Below, piece after piece: positions 33,427 through 42,907 of a stretch of DNA of 52,798 nucleotides. Position 1 is the stretch's first letter, and each line of letters starts with the position of its first letter. Origin of the DNA: CAYOHG01 sp964465125 (GTDB taxonomy: Bacteria; Planctomycetota; Phycisphaerae; UBA1845; Fen-1342); assembly GCA_964465125.1 (NCBI GenBank), contig CAYXIO010000024.1:1-52798 (forward strand). The letters are read 5' to 3'. The translations under genes and the position numbers were made by a program. A model generated the notes under the pieces. That model saw only the letters and a list, made by a program, of their open reading frames with translations. It did not search any database and had not been told where the DNA came from.

Positions 33427-34365
33427 TCACGGACCGAAGACCACGAAGCCGAAGTTCGCGTCGATCCGCAAGTTCAGCGGGGCCGTGCGGAATTCCACGT
33501 CGACCGTCAGAATCGTGTTGGTCAGGGAAACCACGTTCCAGAAGCCGAAGAGCTGCGCCGGCGGCTGGCCGGTCGACTGCGGCGAGACCACGATCGCCAG
33601 GTCGGCGACGTCCAGCGTGCCAAGGGCGTTGTCAACCGCCACTTCGATGCGATAGACGCCGGTGTCGGGCACCTGATCGTCGTTCAGATCGTGATCGACG
33701 CTCAGGATGCCGAAGCCGTTGGCGGGGTCCCAGGCGCCGTCGAGGGGAATCGTGCCGCGCGCGACCACTTCAGGAGTGACGCTGCCGGCGCTTTGGCAAT
33801 CGGCGGCGGTGGCGAAGCCGTCGCCGTTGACGTCTTCGTTCGCGTCGAAGATGCCGTTGCCGTTCAGGTCCCAGCAGTTCAGGCCGTCGTCGCCGGTGCC
33901 GCCCTGGCAGTCGCCGGAGTCGGCGATGCCGTTGCCGTTGACATCTTCGGTAGCGACGTCGAATACGCCGTTGGCGTTCAGGTCCCAGCAGTGCAGACCC
34001 GGCAGGCCGATCGCCCCGGAGGCGCCCTGACAGTCGTCGGCGTCCGCGATGCCGTTGCCGTTGGAGTCCTCGGTGGCGACGTCGAAGACGCCGTTGCCGT
34101 TGAGATCCCAGCAGGCCAGGCCGTCGTCACCGGGCAGGCCAATCGGACCCTGTGGTCCGGGATCGCCGTCCGTGCCATCCGTACCGTCCGTTCCGGCGGC
34201 TCCCGCAGGTCCGGTCTGTGCGGTTCCGTCGGTGGTGTCCTGTCCACTCTGATTATCGTTGGTATTGGCGCTGTCGCCGGTGTCCGTGGTCGGACAGCCG
34301 CCCGTTGCAAGCGACAGCGCGACGGTTGTACAGAGCAACCAGATCGGGAAAGTTCGCCACGTCAT
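33427..34365 (-). CDS. Putative lipoprotein with collagen-like linker and three calcium-loop repeats
   Basis: The 312-residue protein has a signal peptide ending LATGGC, with Cys24 as likely lipidation site although the lipobox is not canonical. Residues about 50-80 are collagen-like G-x-y triplets (TGPAGAAGTDGTDGTDGDPG). Three repeats follow at 85-114, 126-155 and 164-191. Each starts CWDLN(G/A)NG(V/I)FD, has a second NGNG/NGDG loop, and ends DCQ. Two DxNxNG calcium loops are thus clamped by one Cys pair per repeat. A beta-rich C-terminal domain of about 115 residues closes the protein. GGGAG precedes ATG 34365. It is probably a surface protein. Confidence 0.82.
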   Translation of the reverse strand: MTWRTFPIWLLCTTVALSLATGGCPTTDTGDSANTNDNQSGQDTTDGTAQTGPAGAAGTDGTDGTDGDPGPQGPIGLPGDDGLACWDLNGNGVFDVATEDSNGNGIADADDCQGASGAIGLPGLHCWDLNANGVFDVATEDVNGNGIADSGDCQGGTGDDGLNCWDLNGNGIFDANEDVNGDGFATAADCQSAGSVTPEVVARGTIPLDGAWDPANGFGILSVDHDLNDDQVPDTGVYRIEVAVDNALGTLDVADLAIVVSPQSTGQPPAQLFGFWNVVSLTNTILTVDVEFRTAPLNLRIDANFGFVVFGP

Positions 34366-34626
34366 GAATCCACTCCCTCGCGTGGGGGCGATCGATGCTT
34401 CGCCGGCCGAGAGTCCCCCGCGTTCGGCCGGAACAACCGGGAATCAATGCCTGTGGGCGGCCGCCGCGCGCCGAAGCGAGCAGCACGACTACACCATCAT
34501 ACGCCGACCCAGCGGTCCGCCGCTGGAATTCTCTCCCGCCAATCGCTGCGTCCGGCGAAATCGCCCCGCCGAAAAATCGGTCCGCATAACGTATGCCGGA
34601 GCGGCACGACCCGCAATGCCCCGGCT

Positions 34627-34935
34627 CTAACGCCGCAGTGAGCGGACGCGAAACGCCGCCGCCTCGTGATACAGTCCGCCGCCGGTGTCGTCGAAGAACG
34701 ACTGGTCGTCTACAAACATCTCGTACGTCTCGCTGCGGTCTTCGGTCAGGTAGCCCAGGTAGGCGCAGGGCCAATCGCTGCGCGCCAGCGTCATCGCCTC
34801 CGCCAGCCGGTCGACTTCCGGGGTTGGTCCCAGCAGCAGGTCACGCTGCACGAGCGGCGTCGCCTGCTGCGCCGGCGCGGCGCAGCCGGAGAGCAGTCCG
34901 AGAAGCACCACCATGCTGGAAAAGCCCGTGCGCAT
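34627..34935 (-). CDS. Small lipoprotein
   Basis: The product of about 102 residues starts MRTGFSSMVVLLGLLSGC, a lipoprotein signal peptide with lipobox LSGC. The mature part is acidic with aromatic residues (DWPCAYLGYLTEDRSETYEM) and ends FRVRSLRR. No family is recognised. ATG 34935 is preceded in frame by a GTG at 34938; both are plausible. It lies downstream of guaA on the same strand with a gap of about 175 bases. Confidence 0.7.
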   Translation of the reverse strand: MRTGFSSMVVLLGLLSGCAAPAQQATPLVQRDLLLGPTPEVDRLAEAMTLARSDWPCAYLGYLTEDRSETYEMFVDDQSFFDDTGGGLYHEAAAFRVRSLRR

Positions 34936-35112
34936 CACCTCATGCTAGGCACGCGCGGGGCTTGACTACCAGAGCGAATTCACCACGTAAGCCTCGCGGC
35001 TGATAAGACCCGCGCCCATCGCGGCGCCCGCCCGCCGCAGCGCGGAGAATCCCGCTGCGCCGGTTCCTGGATCGCGTCCGCGCTCCCGCAAGCTGACGCC
35101 GCCGGTCGTTAG

Positions 35113-36666
35113 TTATTGCCACTCGATCGTGGCCGGCGGCTTGCTCGAGATGTCGTAGAGGACTCGGTTTATGCCGCGAACCTCGTTGATGATCCGCGCG
35201 CTGATCTGCGAGAGCAGGGCGTAGTCCACGTGCGACCAGTCCGCGGTCATGAAGTCGGTCGATTCGACCAGCCGCAGAGCGATCGCGTGCTGGCCCTCGA
35301 AGGTCCGCCCATCCCCCATCACGCCCACGCTTGCGATCGGGAGCAGGACCGCGAACGCCTGGGCCACCTTGCGGTACCAGCCGCCGGCGGTCAGCTCGTC
35401 CAGCAGGATCTGGTCGGCGGCGCGCAGCAGTTCGAGGCGCTCCGCCGTCACGTTGCCCGCGATCCGCACCGCGAGCCCCGGTCCGGGGAAAGGGTGCCGC
35501 CAGACGAGATCCTCGGGCAGCCCGAGCGCCTCGCCGAGTTGGCGAACCTCGTCCTTGAAAAGCAGGCGCAGCGGCTCGACCAGCTCGAACCCGAGCTCCG
35601 CCGGCAAACCGCCGACGTTGTGGTGCGACTTGATCATCGCGGACTGACCGGCGGGTCCGTGGCCGGACTCGATCACGTCCGGGTAGATCGTGCCCTGCGC
35701 GAGGAAGCGCGCCCCGTCGACGCTGCGCGCCTCGCGCTTGAACACCTCGATGAACTCGCGCCCGATGCGGAGGCGCTTCTGCTGCGGATCGGCGACTCCG
35801 GCCAGGGCCCGCAGGAACGGCTCGCGCGCGTCGACGGTGCGCAGCTTCATGCCGAAGTGGCGTCCAAACGTCGCCGCGACCATCTCCGCCTCGCCGCGCC
35901 GCAGCAACCCGTTGTCGACGAAGATGCACAGCAGCCGGTCGCCGACCGCGCGGTGCACGAGCGCCGCCACCACGCTGCTGTCGACGCCGCCGGAGAGACC
36001 GCAAATCACGCGGGCCTGCTCGCCGACCTGTGCGCGAATGTCGCCGACCATCGACTCGATCAGCCGCGCCGCGCGCCAGTCGCCGCGGCATCCGCACACG
36101 TCGTAAAGGAAGTTGCGGAGAATCTGGGAGCCCAGCGGCGTGTGCGTGACCTCGGGGTGAAACTGCACGCCGAAGAACGGCCGCTCGCGGTGCCGGACGG
36201 CAGCGATGGGGCAATGGTCCGAAGCGGCCAGGCTGGCGAACCGGTCGCTGACGTGCGTGACGCAATCGCCGTGGCTCATCCAAACCGTCGTCTCGCCGGG
36301 CAGGTGGGCCAGCGGTCCGCTCGGGTCGAGCACGCGCAGCCGAACGCGCCCGAACTCACGGACGTCGCCCGCCCGCACGTCGCCGCCGAGGGCCTGGCAC
36401 ATGATCTGCATTCCGTAGCAGATGCCGAGGATCGGCACGCCGAGCTCGAAGATCGCGGGGTCGCAGGTTGGCGCGCCGGGGGCGTACACGCTGGCCGGGC
36501 CGCCGGAGAGAATGACGCCGCGCACGCCGCGCGACGCCAGCGTGGCCGCGGTCGTGCCCGGCGCGAGCAACTCGCAGTAGACGTGGTTCTCGCGCACGCG
36601 CCGCGCGATCAGTTGCGAGGTCTGGCTGCCGAAATCGAGGATGGCGATCAGTTCGCGATTGGCCAT
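35113..36666 (-). CDS. guaA: GMP synthase (glutamine-hydrolysing)
   Basis: The 517-residue protein is a complete GuaA, which converts XMP, ATP and glutamine to GMP. The N-terminal class I amidotransferase has ILDFGSQTSQL, GICYGMQ with catalytic Cys83, and FHPEVTHT. The ATP-pyrophosphatase follows with GLSGGVDSS, and the C-terminal dimerisation domain ends YDISSKPPATIEWQ. These motifs and the length are standard. I prefer ATG 36666 (MANREL) because family members begin a few residues before the ILDFGSQ strand; an in-frame start at 36681 is possible. It is a cytoplasmic housekeeping enzyme. Confidence 0.97.
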   Translation of the reverse strand: MANRELIAILDFGSQTSQLIARRVRENHVYCELLAPGTTAATLASRGVRGVILSGGPASVYAPGAPTCDPAIFELGVPILGICYGMQIMCQALGGDVRAGDVREFGRVRLRVLDPSGPLAHLPGETTVWMSHGDCVTHVSDRFASLAASDHCPIAAVRHRERPFFGVQFHPEVTHTPLGSQILRNFLYDVCGCRGDWRAARLIESMVGDIRAQVGEQARVICGLSGGVDSSVVAALVHRAVGDRLLCIFVDNGLLRRGEAEMVAATFGRHFGMKLRTVDAREPFLRALAGVADPQQKRLRIGREFIEVFKREARSVDGARFLAQGTIYPDVIESGHGPAGQSAMIKSHHNVGGLPAELGFELVEPLRLLFKDEVRQLGEALGLPEDLVWRHPFPGPGLAVRIAGNVTAERLELLRAADQILLDELTAGGWYRKVAQAFAVLLPIASVGVMGDGRTFEGQHAIALRLVESTDFMTADWSHVDYALLSQISARIINEVRGINRVLYDISSKPPATIEWQ

Positions 36667-36717
36667 AGGCGTAGCTACCATCCGCGGCGGCGCGGGTCGA
36701 TCGTGAACTCCGGGTCG

Positions 36718-38652
36718 CTACGGCTCGATCGTGATGCGCGGTTGCGCTGGCCGCGGCGCGCCGGCGGCCTTCGCGGGAACAGGCGGTGCAGGCGCGTCTC
36801 CGGCGGCGAGCAGAACGAGCAGCAGCGGCAGAATCCAGGCCATCTCCAGGGCGCCGCCGCCCGCCCGCACCAGTTGGGCCCCGGCCAGCACGACCAGCAC
36901 GCCGCCGACCAGCGTGCTGCGACTGACACCCTTCGCTCCGATCAGGAGCATGGCGACGAACACCGCCAGCACGCTGACGACGATCTTCGCGCCGCGTCGC
37001 AGCAGCAACCAGGTGTGCGAATCGCCGCCTTCGGCCCACAGACCCCATGTGGTCGGCAGCCTGATCGAGTCCGGCTCCGCGCGGTTCAGCCAGGTGCATT
37101 CGAGCACGACCCGCGCCGCCGCTACGAAGCGCACCACGGCGGACTCTCCGTGCAGCGCTTCGGCGTAGGAATGGTTCAGCTCATGCCGGGCGGCATCCGA
37201 GGCCACGACGTCGTGAAAGCGAATCGACTCCTTCGGGACGTCGCCCGCGGAGACTCGCAACTCGGGTGCATCGACCAGCGTCGACTTGTCCGACTCGATC
37301 AGCCAGCGCCACAGGCCGCGCTTCAGACTTGCCGGCGCCGTGCTGGGCTGCTCGACCGGCGTCAGCACGACCTCGCGCTGGTCACCCAGGGTCGCCGCGA
37401 ATCGTGGCGGCAAACCGGCCAGCTCCAGAGCGGCGTTGCTCGGAAGCGCCGGCGAGGTGTGGAGGGTCAGGCCGACGGCGGCGAGGGCCAGGCCCACGAA
37501 CAGGCCAGCGATGGCGCCGGTCGCCGTCCACCCGCGCCGCAGCAGATAGGCCAGCACGACGGGCAGGACCAGCCAGGCCCACGGGCTGGCTACGCCCGCC
37601 GCGACGCCAAAGAGCGTCGCCAGCAGCGGGCCGGCGCCTGCCATCAGGCCGCAGGCCAGCGACCAGACGAGCAGGGCCGCCGGCAACATCACCGCGGGGT
37701 CCGTCAGGCATTCCAGCGCGTTGGGAAGCACGCAGAAGGCCGCCATCAAGGCCAGACCCGCCGGCTGGGAGTGCAGCTTGGCCCCGAGGATCAGCAGGCC
37801 GATCAGCATCGCCAGGAGCAGGCCGCCGTGGACGATGCGGGCGGGCGTGGGATTGTCGTACAGCATCCGCTCGCCATCCTGCCAGCTTGAGCCCGCGGGC
37901 CCGTCGTCGCCAGAGGCCGGACCGATCGGCGGCGCGACCTTCAGCGCCCCGGCAAACGTCGCATATAGGAGCGGGGATTGCTCGGCGAACGCCAGTGAGC
38001 CGTAGGGCAGGTGGCCGGTGGTCGCGAGGTGCGCTCCTCCCAGCAGTGCATCGCGCGTCGAGGCGCTGTAGGGCTCGGAGGCGATTCGGCCGTAGGCGAC
38101 GATCAGTCCGACGGCGACGAGGATTGCCAGCCCGGCCTCCGACACGTTCAGGCGTAACACGGCGCTGCGCGCGTTGCCGAGCAGCAGAAATCCGCGCAAC
38201 AGCCAATAGACCGTCAGCGCGGCGTAGATCAGGTAGACGCACCACTGCACGTTGCGGCCGCCGAGCCAAGCAATGACGCCGGTCTCGCCGCGCAGGCCCA
38301 GCAGAAGGACGGCCAGGATGATGGTCAGGAGGTCGAGATTTCGCCAACCGATGACCGGCCGGGACTGAGCGAAGAGCATCAGGAGCACGAAGACCGCCAG
38401 CCAGGTCAGGATCGGCGCGGTCAATTCGGGGATGAGGTGGCGGATCAGCGAGGCCGACAGCGGCGGCTCGGCCGCGACCTGAACCGCGGTCGTGTCGGGC
38501 GGTTCTCCGGTCAGCATCTGCTCGAGTACGGCCTTTTTTTCGGGGCCGTCTTCGGGAGCAGGCGAATCCTGTGCTGCCGCCCGCGGCGCCAGGAACAAGG
38601 GGACAAACGCCAAAAACAGGCCGGCAAGCAGCCGATTTGGACGACGTTTCAT
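36718..38652 (-). CDS. Polytopic membrane protein of unknown function
   Basis: The 644-residue protein has a cleavable signal-like N-terminus (AGLFLAFVPLFLAPRAAAQD), then about twelve to thirteen hydrophobic helices and a loop of about 150 residues before the last group. The first helices and the long periplasmic loop recall GT-C glycosyltransferases or DUF2029-like mannosyltransferases, but I see no clear catalytic DxD. The C-terminal tail is Pro/Ala-rich. It lies 51 bases upstream of guaA on the same strand and is divergent from the M42 peptidase gene. Confidence 0.6.
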   Translation of the reverse strand: MKRRPNRLLAGLFLAFVPLFLAPRAAAQDSPAPEDGPEKKAVLEQMLTGEPPDTTAVQVAAEPPLSASLIRHLIPELTAPILTWLAVFVLLMLFAQSRPVIGWRNLDLLTIILAVLLLGLRGETGVIAWLGGRNVQWCVYLIYAALTVYWLLRGFLLLGNARSAVLRLNVSEAGLAILVAVGLIVAYGRIASEPYSASTRDALLGGAHLATTGHLPYGSLAFAEQSPLLYATFAGALKVAPPIGPASGDDGPAGSSWQDGERMLYDNPTPARIVHGGLLLAMLIGLLILGAKLHSQPAGLALMAAFCVLPNALECLTDPAVMLPAALLVWSLACGLMAGAGPLLATLFGVAAGVASPWAWLVLPVVLAYLLRRGWTATGAIAGLFVGLALAAVGLTLHTSPALPSNAALELAGLPPRFAATLGDQREVVLTPVEQPSTAPASLKRGLWRWLIESDKSTLVDAPELRVSAGDVPKESIRFHDVVASDAARHELNHSYAEALHGESAVVRFVAAARVVLECTWLNRAEPDSIRLPTTWGLWAEGGDSHTWLLLRRGAKIVVSVLAVFVAMLLIGAKGVSRSTLVGGVLVVLAGAQLVRAGGGALEMAWILPLLLVLLAAGDAPAPPVPAKAAGAPRPAQPRITIEP

Positions 38653-38765
38653 AGCAGGTCTCGCTCCGTCGAGTGCGGATTGGTTGGCCGCGCAGGCTGC
38701 ATCTTAACACCGCGTCCCGCCGCGCCCAGCAAGGTGAGCTCGGTCGCGCCCCGCCGCCACGTCCG

Positions 38766-38809
38766 ACGCACGGCCGTGCGTTGGCTTCGTCCGCGAGACG
38801 CCCTACACT
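38766..38809 (+). promoter_or_regulatory. Promoter of the M42 peptidase gene with a 16-bp perfect palindrome
   Basis: TTGGCT (38781-38786) and TACACT (38804-38809) are 17 bases apart and lie about 75 bases before the ATG at 38886. ACGCACGGCCGTGCGT (38766-38781) is a perfect 16-bp palindrome that ends on the first base of the -35 box. It is well placed for a dimeric regulator in this divergent 233-base region (38653-38885). Confidence 0.5.
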
Positions 38810-38885
38810 ACGTTTCCTTACACACGAATTCCGGCCGGGTGACCGAATCCTGACCGGTCGGCCGGTCGGTCGGAGCGTTGAAATC

Positions 38886-40013
38886 ATGAAACCGGCAACC
38901 TTCGGCGAATTCGAGCTGTTACGCAGGCTGAACGAAACTCCGGGCGTCTCCGGCCGCGAGGAGCGCATCCGGGAGCTGGTGCTGGCGGAGACGCAGGGGC
39001 TCTGGGACGAGACGCGCGTCGACCCGATGGGCAGCCTGATCTGCCTGAAGCGCGCCGCGGGAGGCAAAGGCCCGCGCGCCACCTCCCGTCGCGCCGGCAA
39101 TTCGACGGACGGCAAGTCCGCCGGCCCGCGCGTGCCGCGCGTCATGCTGGCCTGCCACATGGACGAGATCGGCTTCTACGTGCGCTTCATCGACGAGGAC
39201 GGCTACCTGCGGATTCAGAATGCCGGCGGCTTCGATACGCGCAACCTCTTCGCCCGGAAGGTGCTCGTGCAGGGCAAGCGCGACCTGATCGGCGCGCTCA
39301 ACCCCGGCGGCCGACCCGTGCACATCGCCAGCGAGGCCGACAAGAACAAGGTCCCGCAGATCAACGAGTTCTACGTCGATCTCTTCATGCCGCACGCCGA
39401 GGTGGTCAAGCTGGTTGAGATCGGCGACCCCGTCACGCTCGTGCAGCAGAGCGAGGTCATCGGCGACGTGATTCTTGGCAAGGCCATGGACAACCGCGTC
39501 TCGCTGTGGGTCGCCATCAACGCCGTCCGCAAGGCCGCCCAGGCGCTCAAGTACGACGTCTACCTGGTCGGCTGCGTGCAGGAGGAAGTCGGGCTGCGCG
39601 GCGCGACCACCGCGGCTTACGGCGTCGAGCCGGACGTGGGCGTCGCGATCGATGTCACACTGGCGTGCGACACGCCGGGCGTCGGCAAGGACGAGGCCGT
39701 CAGCCAGTTGGGCAAAGGCGTGGCGATCAAGGTGATGGACTCCGCCAGCATCAGCCACCGCGGCCTGTTCGACGAATTCGTCGAGCTGGCGCGCAAGAAG
39801 CGCATTGCGTTCCAGCGCGAAGTTCTGCCGCGCGGCGGAACCGACGCGGCCGCGGTGCAGCGGGCCCGCGCCGGCACGCGTGCCATCACGCTGTCGATCC
39901 CGACGCGTTACATTCACACCGTGACCGAGACGATTCACCGCAAGGATGCGCAGTCGGCCGTCGACCTGCTGGCGGCATGGCTGAGCAGCGAGCCGAAGGC
40001 GGCCGCCGACTGA
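38886..40013 (+). CDS. M42-family metallo-aminopeptidase
   Basis: The 375-residue protein is an M42 (PepA/FrvX/CelM type) two-metal aminopeptidase that trims peptides in the cytoplasm. Metal ligands are His91 (ACHMDEIGF), bridging Asp202 (KAMDNR), Glu234 with base Glu233 (QEEVGLRG), Asp256 (AIDVT) and His344 (RYIHTV). The PA-type insert is present. An unusual basic stretch (about residues 58-82, including ATSRRAGNSTDGKSAG) is inserted before the His91 strand. ATG 38886 follows GGAG at some distance. A promoter with a 16-bp palindrome lies upstream and a 10-bp hairpin downstream. Confidence 0.93.
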   Translation: MKPATFGEFELLRRLNETPGVSGREERIRELVLAETQGLWDETRVDPMGSLICLKRAAGGKGPRATSRRAGNSTDGKSAGPRVPRVMLACHMDEIGFYVRFIDEDGYLRIQNAGGFDTRNLFARKVLVQGKRDLIGALNPGGRPVHIASEADKNKVPQINEFYVDLFMPHAEVVKLVEIGDPVTLVQQSEVIGDVILGKAMDNRVSLWVAINAVRKAAQALKYDVYLVGCVQEEVGLRGATTAAYGVEPDVGVAIDVTLACDTPGVGKDEAVSQLGKGVAIKVMDSASISHRGLFDEFVELARKKRIAFQREVLPRGGTDAAAVQRARAGTRAITLSIPTRYIHTVTETIHRKDAQSAVDLLAAWLSSEPKAAAD

Positions 40014-40021
40014 TCTCCTGG

Positions 40022-40049
40022 ACGCCCGCGCATCGCATCGCGCGGGCGT
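40022..40049 (+). terminator. 10-bp hairpin after the M42 peptidase gene
   Basis: ACGCCCGCGC (40022-40031) pairs exactly with GCGCGGGCGT (40040-40049) around an 8-base loop, nine bases past the stop. TGCTGTTT follows, a weak T-tract. Confidence 0.65.
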
Positions 40050-40103
40050 TGCTGTTTCGCCTCGCGGCTGCCACGGTCCTGCGTCAGCGGGTGGAAGTGA
40101 GTC

Positions 40104-41285
40104 ATGCAAATTCAACTTTCGCGGCGTGCGATGGCGCTGAAGCCCTCCGAGACGCTGGCCGTCACGGAGAAAATCCGCGCCCTTCGAGCGCAGGGCATCG
40201 ACGTCGTCGGCTTCGGCGCCGGCGAGCCTGACTTCGACACGCCGGAGCACGTCAAGCAGGCCGCGTTCGAGGCCCTGCGCGGCGGGGACACCAAGTATCC
40301 GACGCCCGCGTCCGGACGGATCCCGCTGCGCGAGGCGATCTGCGAGTATCTCCAGCGCTTCGGCGGACTGAGCTACCGGCCGTCGCAGGTCTGCGTGAGC
40401 GTCGGCGTGAAGGACGCGCTGTACCTGGCCCTTCAGGCACTGCTCAACCCTGACGACGAGGCGATCATCCCGGCGCCTTACTGGGTCAGCTACCCGGATC
40501 AGGTCGCGCTCGCGGGCGGCAAAGCGGTCGTGCTTCAGCCGGCCGCGGGGCCGGGGGCCAAGTTCAACGCCGCCGACGTGCGCCGCGCGCTGACGCCGCG
40601 CACGCGCGTGCTGATCATGAACAGCCCGTCGAACCCGTCGGGCGTGGTCTATTCGCGCGACGAATTGCAGGCGATCGCCGACGCGCTGCGCGACACCAGC
40701 GTGATCGTGCTGAGCGATGAAATCTATCACCGCCTGACGTTTGACCCTCCGCCCGCCGCCAGCTTTGCGGGCCTGCCCGGCATGTTCGAGCGCACGCTCA
40801 CCGTCAACGGATTCAGCAAGACCTACGCGATGACCGGCTGGCGGCTCGGCTACGCCGCCGGTCCCGAGCCGCTGATCAAGACCATCGGCAGCCTGATCGG
40901 ACAGACCACCAGCGGAGCGCCGAGCTTCATCCAGACGGCGGCGATCGCGGCCGTCCGCGGCGAGCAGGAATGCGTGGAAAAAATGCGGCTGGCGTATCGC
41001 GATCGCGCCCGGCGTATGTGCCGGCGACTGGACGCGATGCCGGGCGTGCGCTGCCCCATGCCGGAGGGGGCGTTCTTCTGCTTCCCCGACGTCTCAGGGA
41101 CTTTCGAGCGACTCGGCGTGAAGGACGCGGACGGCTTCGCGGCGGCGGTGCTGGAGCGCGCCCACGTCGCGCTGGTGTCGGGCAACGCTTTCGGCTGCCC
41201 AACGCACGCGCGGCTGAGCTTCGCCACCAGCGATGCTCAGATCGACGCGGGACTGGACCGCCTCGAGCGCCTGCTGCGCGAGTGA
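40104..41285 (+). CDS. Aspartate aminotransferase (class I/II PLP enzyme)
   Basis: The 393-residue protein is a fold-type I aminotransferase of the AspB/AspC-like Igamma group. Motifs are VGFGAGEPDFDTPEH, the KYP(T/P)-x-G-x2-LREAI segment, NSPSNPSG, SDEIYHRLTF, and NGFSKTYAMTGWRLGY with PLP-binding Lys239. C-terminal GNAFG and ARLSFA complete the site. It exchanges amino groups between aspartate (or prephenate in some members) and 2-oxoglutarate in the cytoplasm. ATG 40104 has GGAAG upstream. The gene stands 90 bases after the M42 gene, with a hairpin between. Confidence 0.95.
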   Translation: MQIQLSRRAMALKPSETLAVTEKIRALRAQGIDVVGFGAGEPDFDTPEHVKQAAFEALRGGDTKYPTPASGRIPLREAICEYLQRFGGLSYRPSQVCVSVGVKDALYLALQALLNPDDEAIIPAPYWVSYPDQVALAGGKAVVLQPAAGPGAKFNAADVRRALTPRTRVLIMNSPSNPSGVVYSRDELQAIADALRDTSVIVLSDEIYHRLTFDPPPAASFAGLPGMFERTLTVNGFSKTYAMTGWRLGYAAGPEPLIKTIGSLIGQTTSGAPSFIQTAAIAAVRGEQECVEKMRLAYRDRARRMCRRLDAMPGVRCPMPEGAFFCFPDVSGTFERLGVKDADGFAAAVLERAHVALVSGNAFGCPTHARLSFATSDAQIDAGLDRLERLLRE

Positions 41286-41335
41286 TGCCTGCGACGCACC
41301 GAGTGCGTGTGGCGATCAGCGGCGGCAACGCTGGG

Positions 41336-42907
41336 TCAGGGCAGCGCGGCCGGAACCGCCACGTCATTGCGAATCCAGACGATTCGCGAGTCGTTCTCGT
41401 TCTCTCCCGCGATGACCGCCACCAGGTCTGAATCGCCGTCGCCGTCGAGGTCGCCGTAGCCCAGCAGCCCGACGTCGCCGGGCGGGTCAGCGTCCAGGAC
41501 CGCGATCGGCTCCCACTCGTCATGGACGTTGGCGGGCGGCTCGAAGTAGCGCACGATGCCCAGTGTGCCGCTGGCGACGACTTCGCTGACGCCGTCGTTG
41601 TCGATATCGAGAATCTTCACGTCGCGCGGCTCGAAGTTTTCAAACGTGATCAGCACGGACGAATCCCAGTCGTAGGGTCGGCGAGCGCCGTCGGCGGGCT
41701 GTTCGTACAGCAACACCTGCATCTGCTCGCCGCCGCTGGCCACCACGTCCGGCCGACCGTCGCCGGTCAGGTCGCCGATGTCGATCGACCAGGCGTCGCG
41801 CACGCTGCCGATGCGCCACTGCGTCCAGGGCGTGTCCGGATCGAGCGGGCCGCCGGGGTTTTCAAACCAGACCACCTGTGCGTTGTTATCGTCGCGCGCA
41901 GAGGAGACCAGGTCGAGGTCCCCGTCCTGATCCATGTCGTAGCAGAGCAGGCCGGTGGCGCCGTCGCGGTCGAGCCGCCACTGGCGCTCGTGCCGGCCCG
42001 CGCTGACGGAGACCCAATCGTGTCCCGTGACGGCGCCGCCGGGGTTTGCGAAGACGAGCACGTCGCCGTCGACGATCACGATCGGCTCGACGGGCGCGTC
42101 GGGCCGCGGCACGAGCTCGATGCGAAACGTGCGCGATGCGGCGACGTCGTTGTCGCCGTCCAGGTCGAAGTCGCCGATCTCGACGTTGGTGTAGAGCTGC
42201 TCGACGGTGATGATGTAGTCGTCGAGGTTCACATAGGGGCCGACGGCCTGAACGATGATGGCCTGGAGATTCTCATCCGCGTTGTTCGGATCGGGCGCGC
42301 TGGCGTCGATCCGCTCGTGCAGCTCGTCGAGCGGGTCGGGGTTGCCCCAGTTGCGCAGCTCGGTGGTGACCATGCCGGTCGGATGGTGGAAGTACCAGAC
42401 GGCGTTCTCGGCCCCGCCGATGATGTCGAGCGCGCCGTCGCCGTCGATGTCGCCGACCGCCACGTCGGCCAGCTGGAGCATGTCGCGCTTGCTGTCGAGC
42501 GTCAGGGAGAGGAACTCGCTCGTGCCGATCTCGCCCTGGCTGTAGAGAATCTGGATGACGGCCTGGTCCGCTCCGTAGCTGACGACTGGGTCGATCTTTC
42601 CGTCGGAGTTGAAGTCGATGCCGATCGGCGTGCGGCTCAGGTCATCGCTGCGGTGGGTGATGGTGGTGACGGACGTGCCGCCCACGAACGTGCGATTCTG
42701 CACGAGCACCTCGGCGAACCCGCTGGCGACGCCGCCGTCCGTGCTCACAGGGTCCGTCGAGCCCGCCGGGGTCGAGCCGGCGGTGTCGATCGGGCGGGCC
42801 GCACCGCCCCCGATCGGGAACGGATACTCGCTGCACCCCGTCAGGGCGAGCAGCAGGCCGCCGGCGATCATCCAGTTCCAGCCGCGATGAGTCAGGTTGG
42901 CGCGCAT
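41336..42907 (-). CDS. VCBS/FG-GAP-repeat lipoprotein
   Basis: The 523-residue protein starts at ATG 42907 (GGGAG upstream) and has a lipoprotein signal with lipobox ALTGC. After a Gly/Ser/Thr-rich spacer, about seven propeller blades carry calcium loops: DFNSDGKIDPVVS, DIDGDGALDIIGG, DFDLDGDNDVAAS, DMDQDGDLDLVSS, DLTGDGRPDVVAS, DIDNDGVSEVVAS and DLDGDGDSDLVAV. Several blades end in VWYFH or VVWFENPGG, so it belongs to the large VCBS lipoprotein group of unknown ligand. The frame is open further upstream, but only this start gives a signal peptide. Confidence 0.88.
   Translation of the reverse strand: MRANLTHRGWNWMIAGGLLLALTGCSEYPFPIGGGAARPIDTAGSTPAGSTDPVSTDGGVASGFAEVLVQNRTFVGGTSVTTITHRSDDLSRTPIGIDFNSDGKIDPVVSYGADQAVIQILYSQGEIGTSEFLSLTLDSKRDMLQLADVAVGDIDGDGALDIIGGAENAVWYFHHPTGMVTTELRNWGNPDPLDELHERIDASAPDPNNADENLQAIIVQAVGPYVNLDDYIITVEQLYTNVEIGDFDLDGDNDVAASRTFRIELVPRPDAPVEPIVIVDGDVLVFANPGGAVTGHDWVSVSAGRHERQWRLDRDGATGLLCYDMDQDGDLDLVSSARDDNNAQVVWFENPGGPLDPDTPWTQWRIGSVRDAWSIDIGDLTGDGRPDVVASGGEQMQVLLYEQPADGARRPYDWDSSVLITFENFEPRDVKILDIDNDGVSEVVASGTLGIVRYFEPPANVHDEWEPIAVLDADPPGDVGLLGYGDLDGDGDSDLVAVIAGENENDSRIVWIRNDVAVPAALP

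Noticed and set aside
35116..37890. 924-codon plus-strand frame opposite guaA and the membrane protein
   Set aside because: It crosses two real genes on the other strand, is rich in Arg, Gln, Ala and His, and shows no domain.
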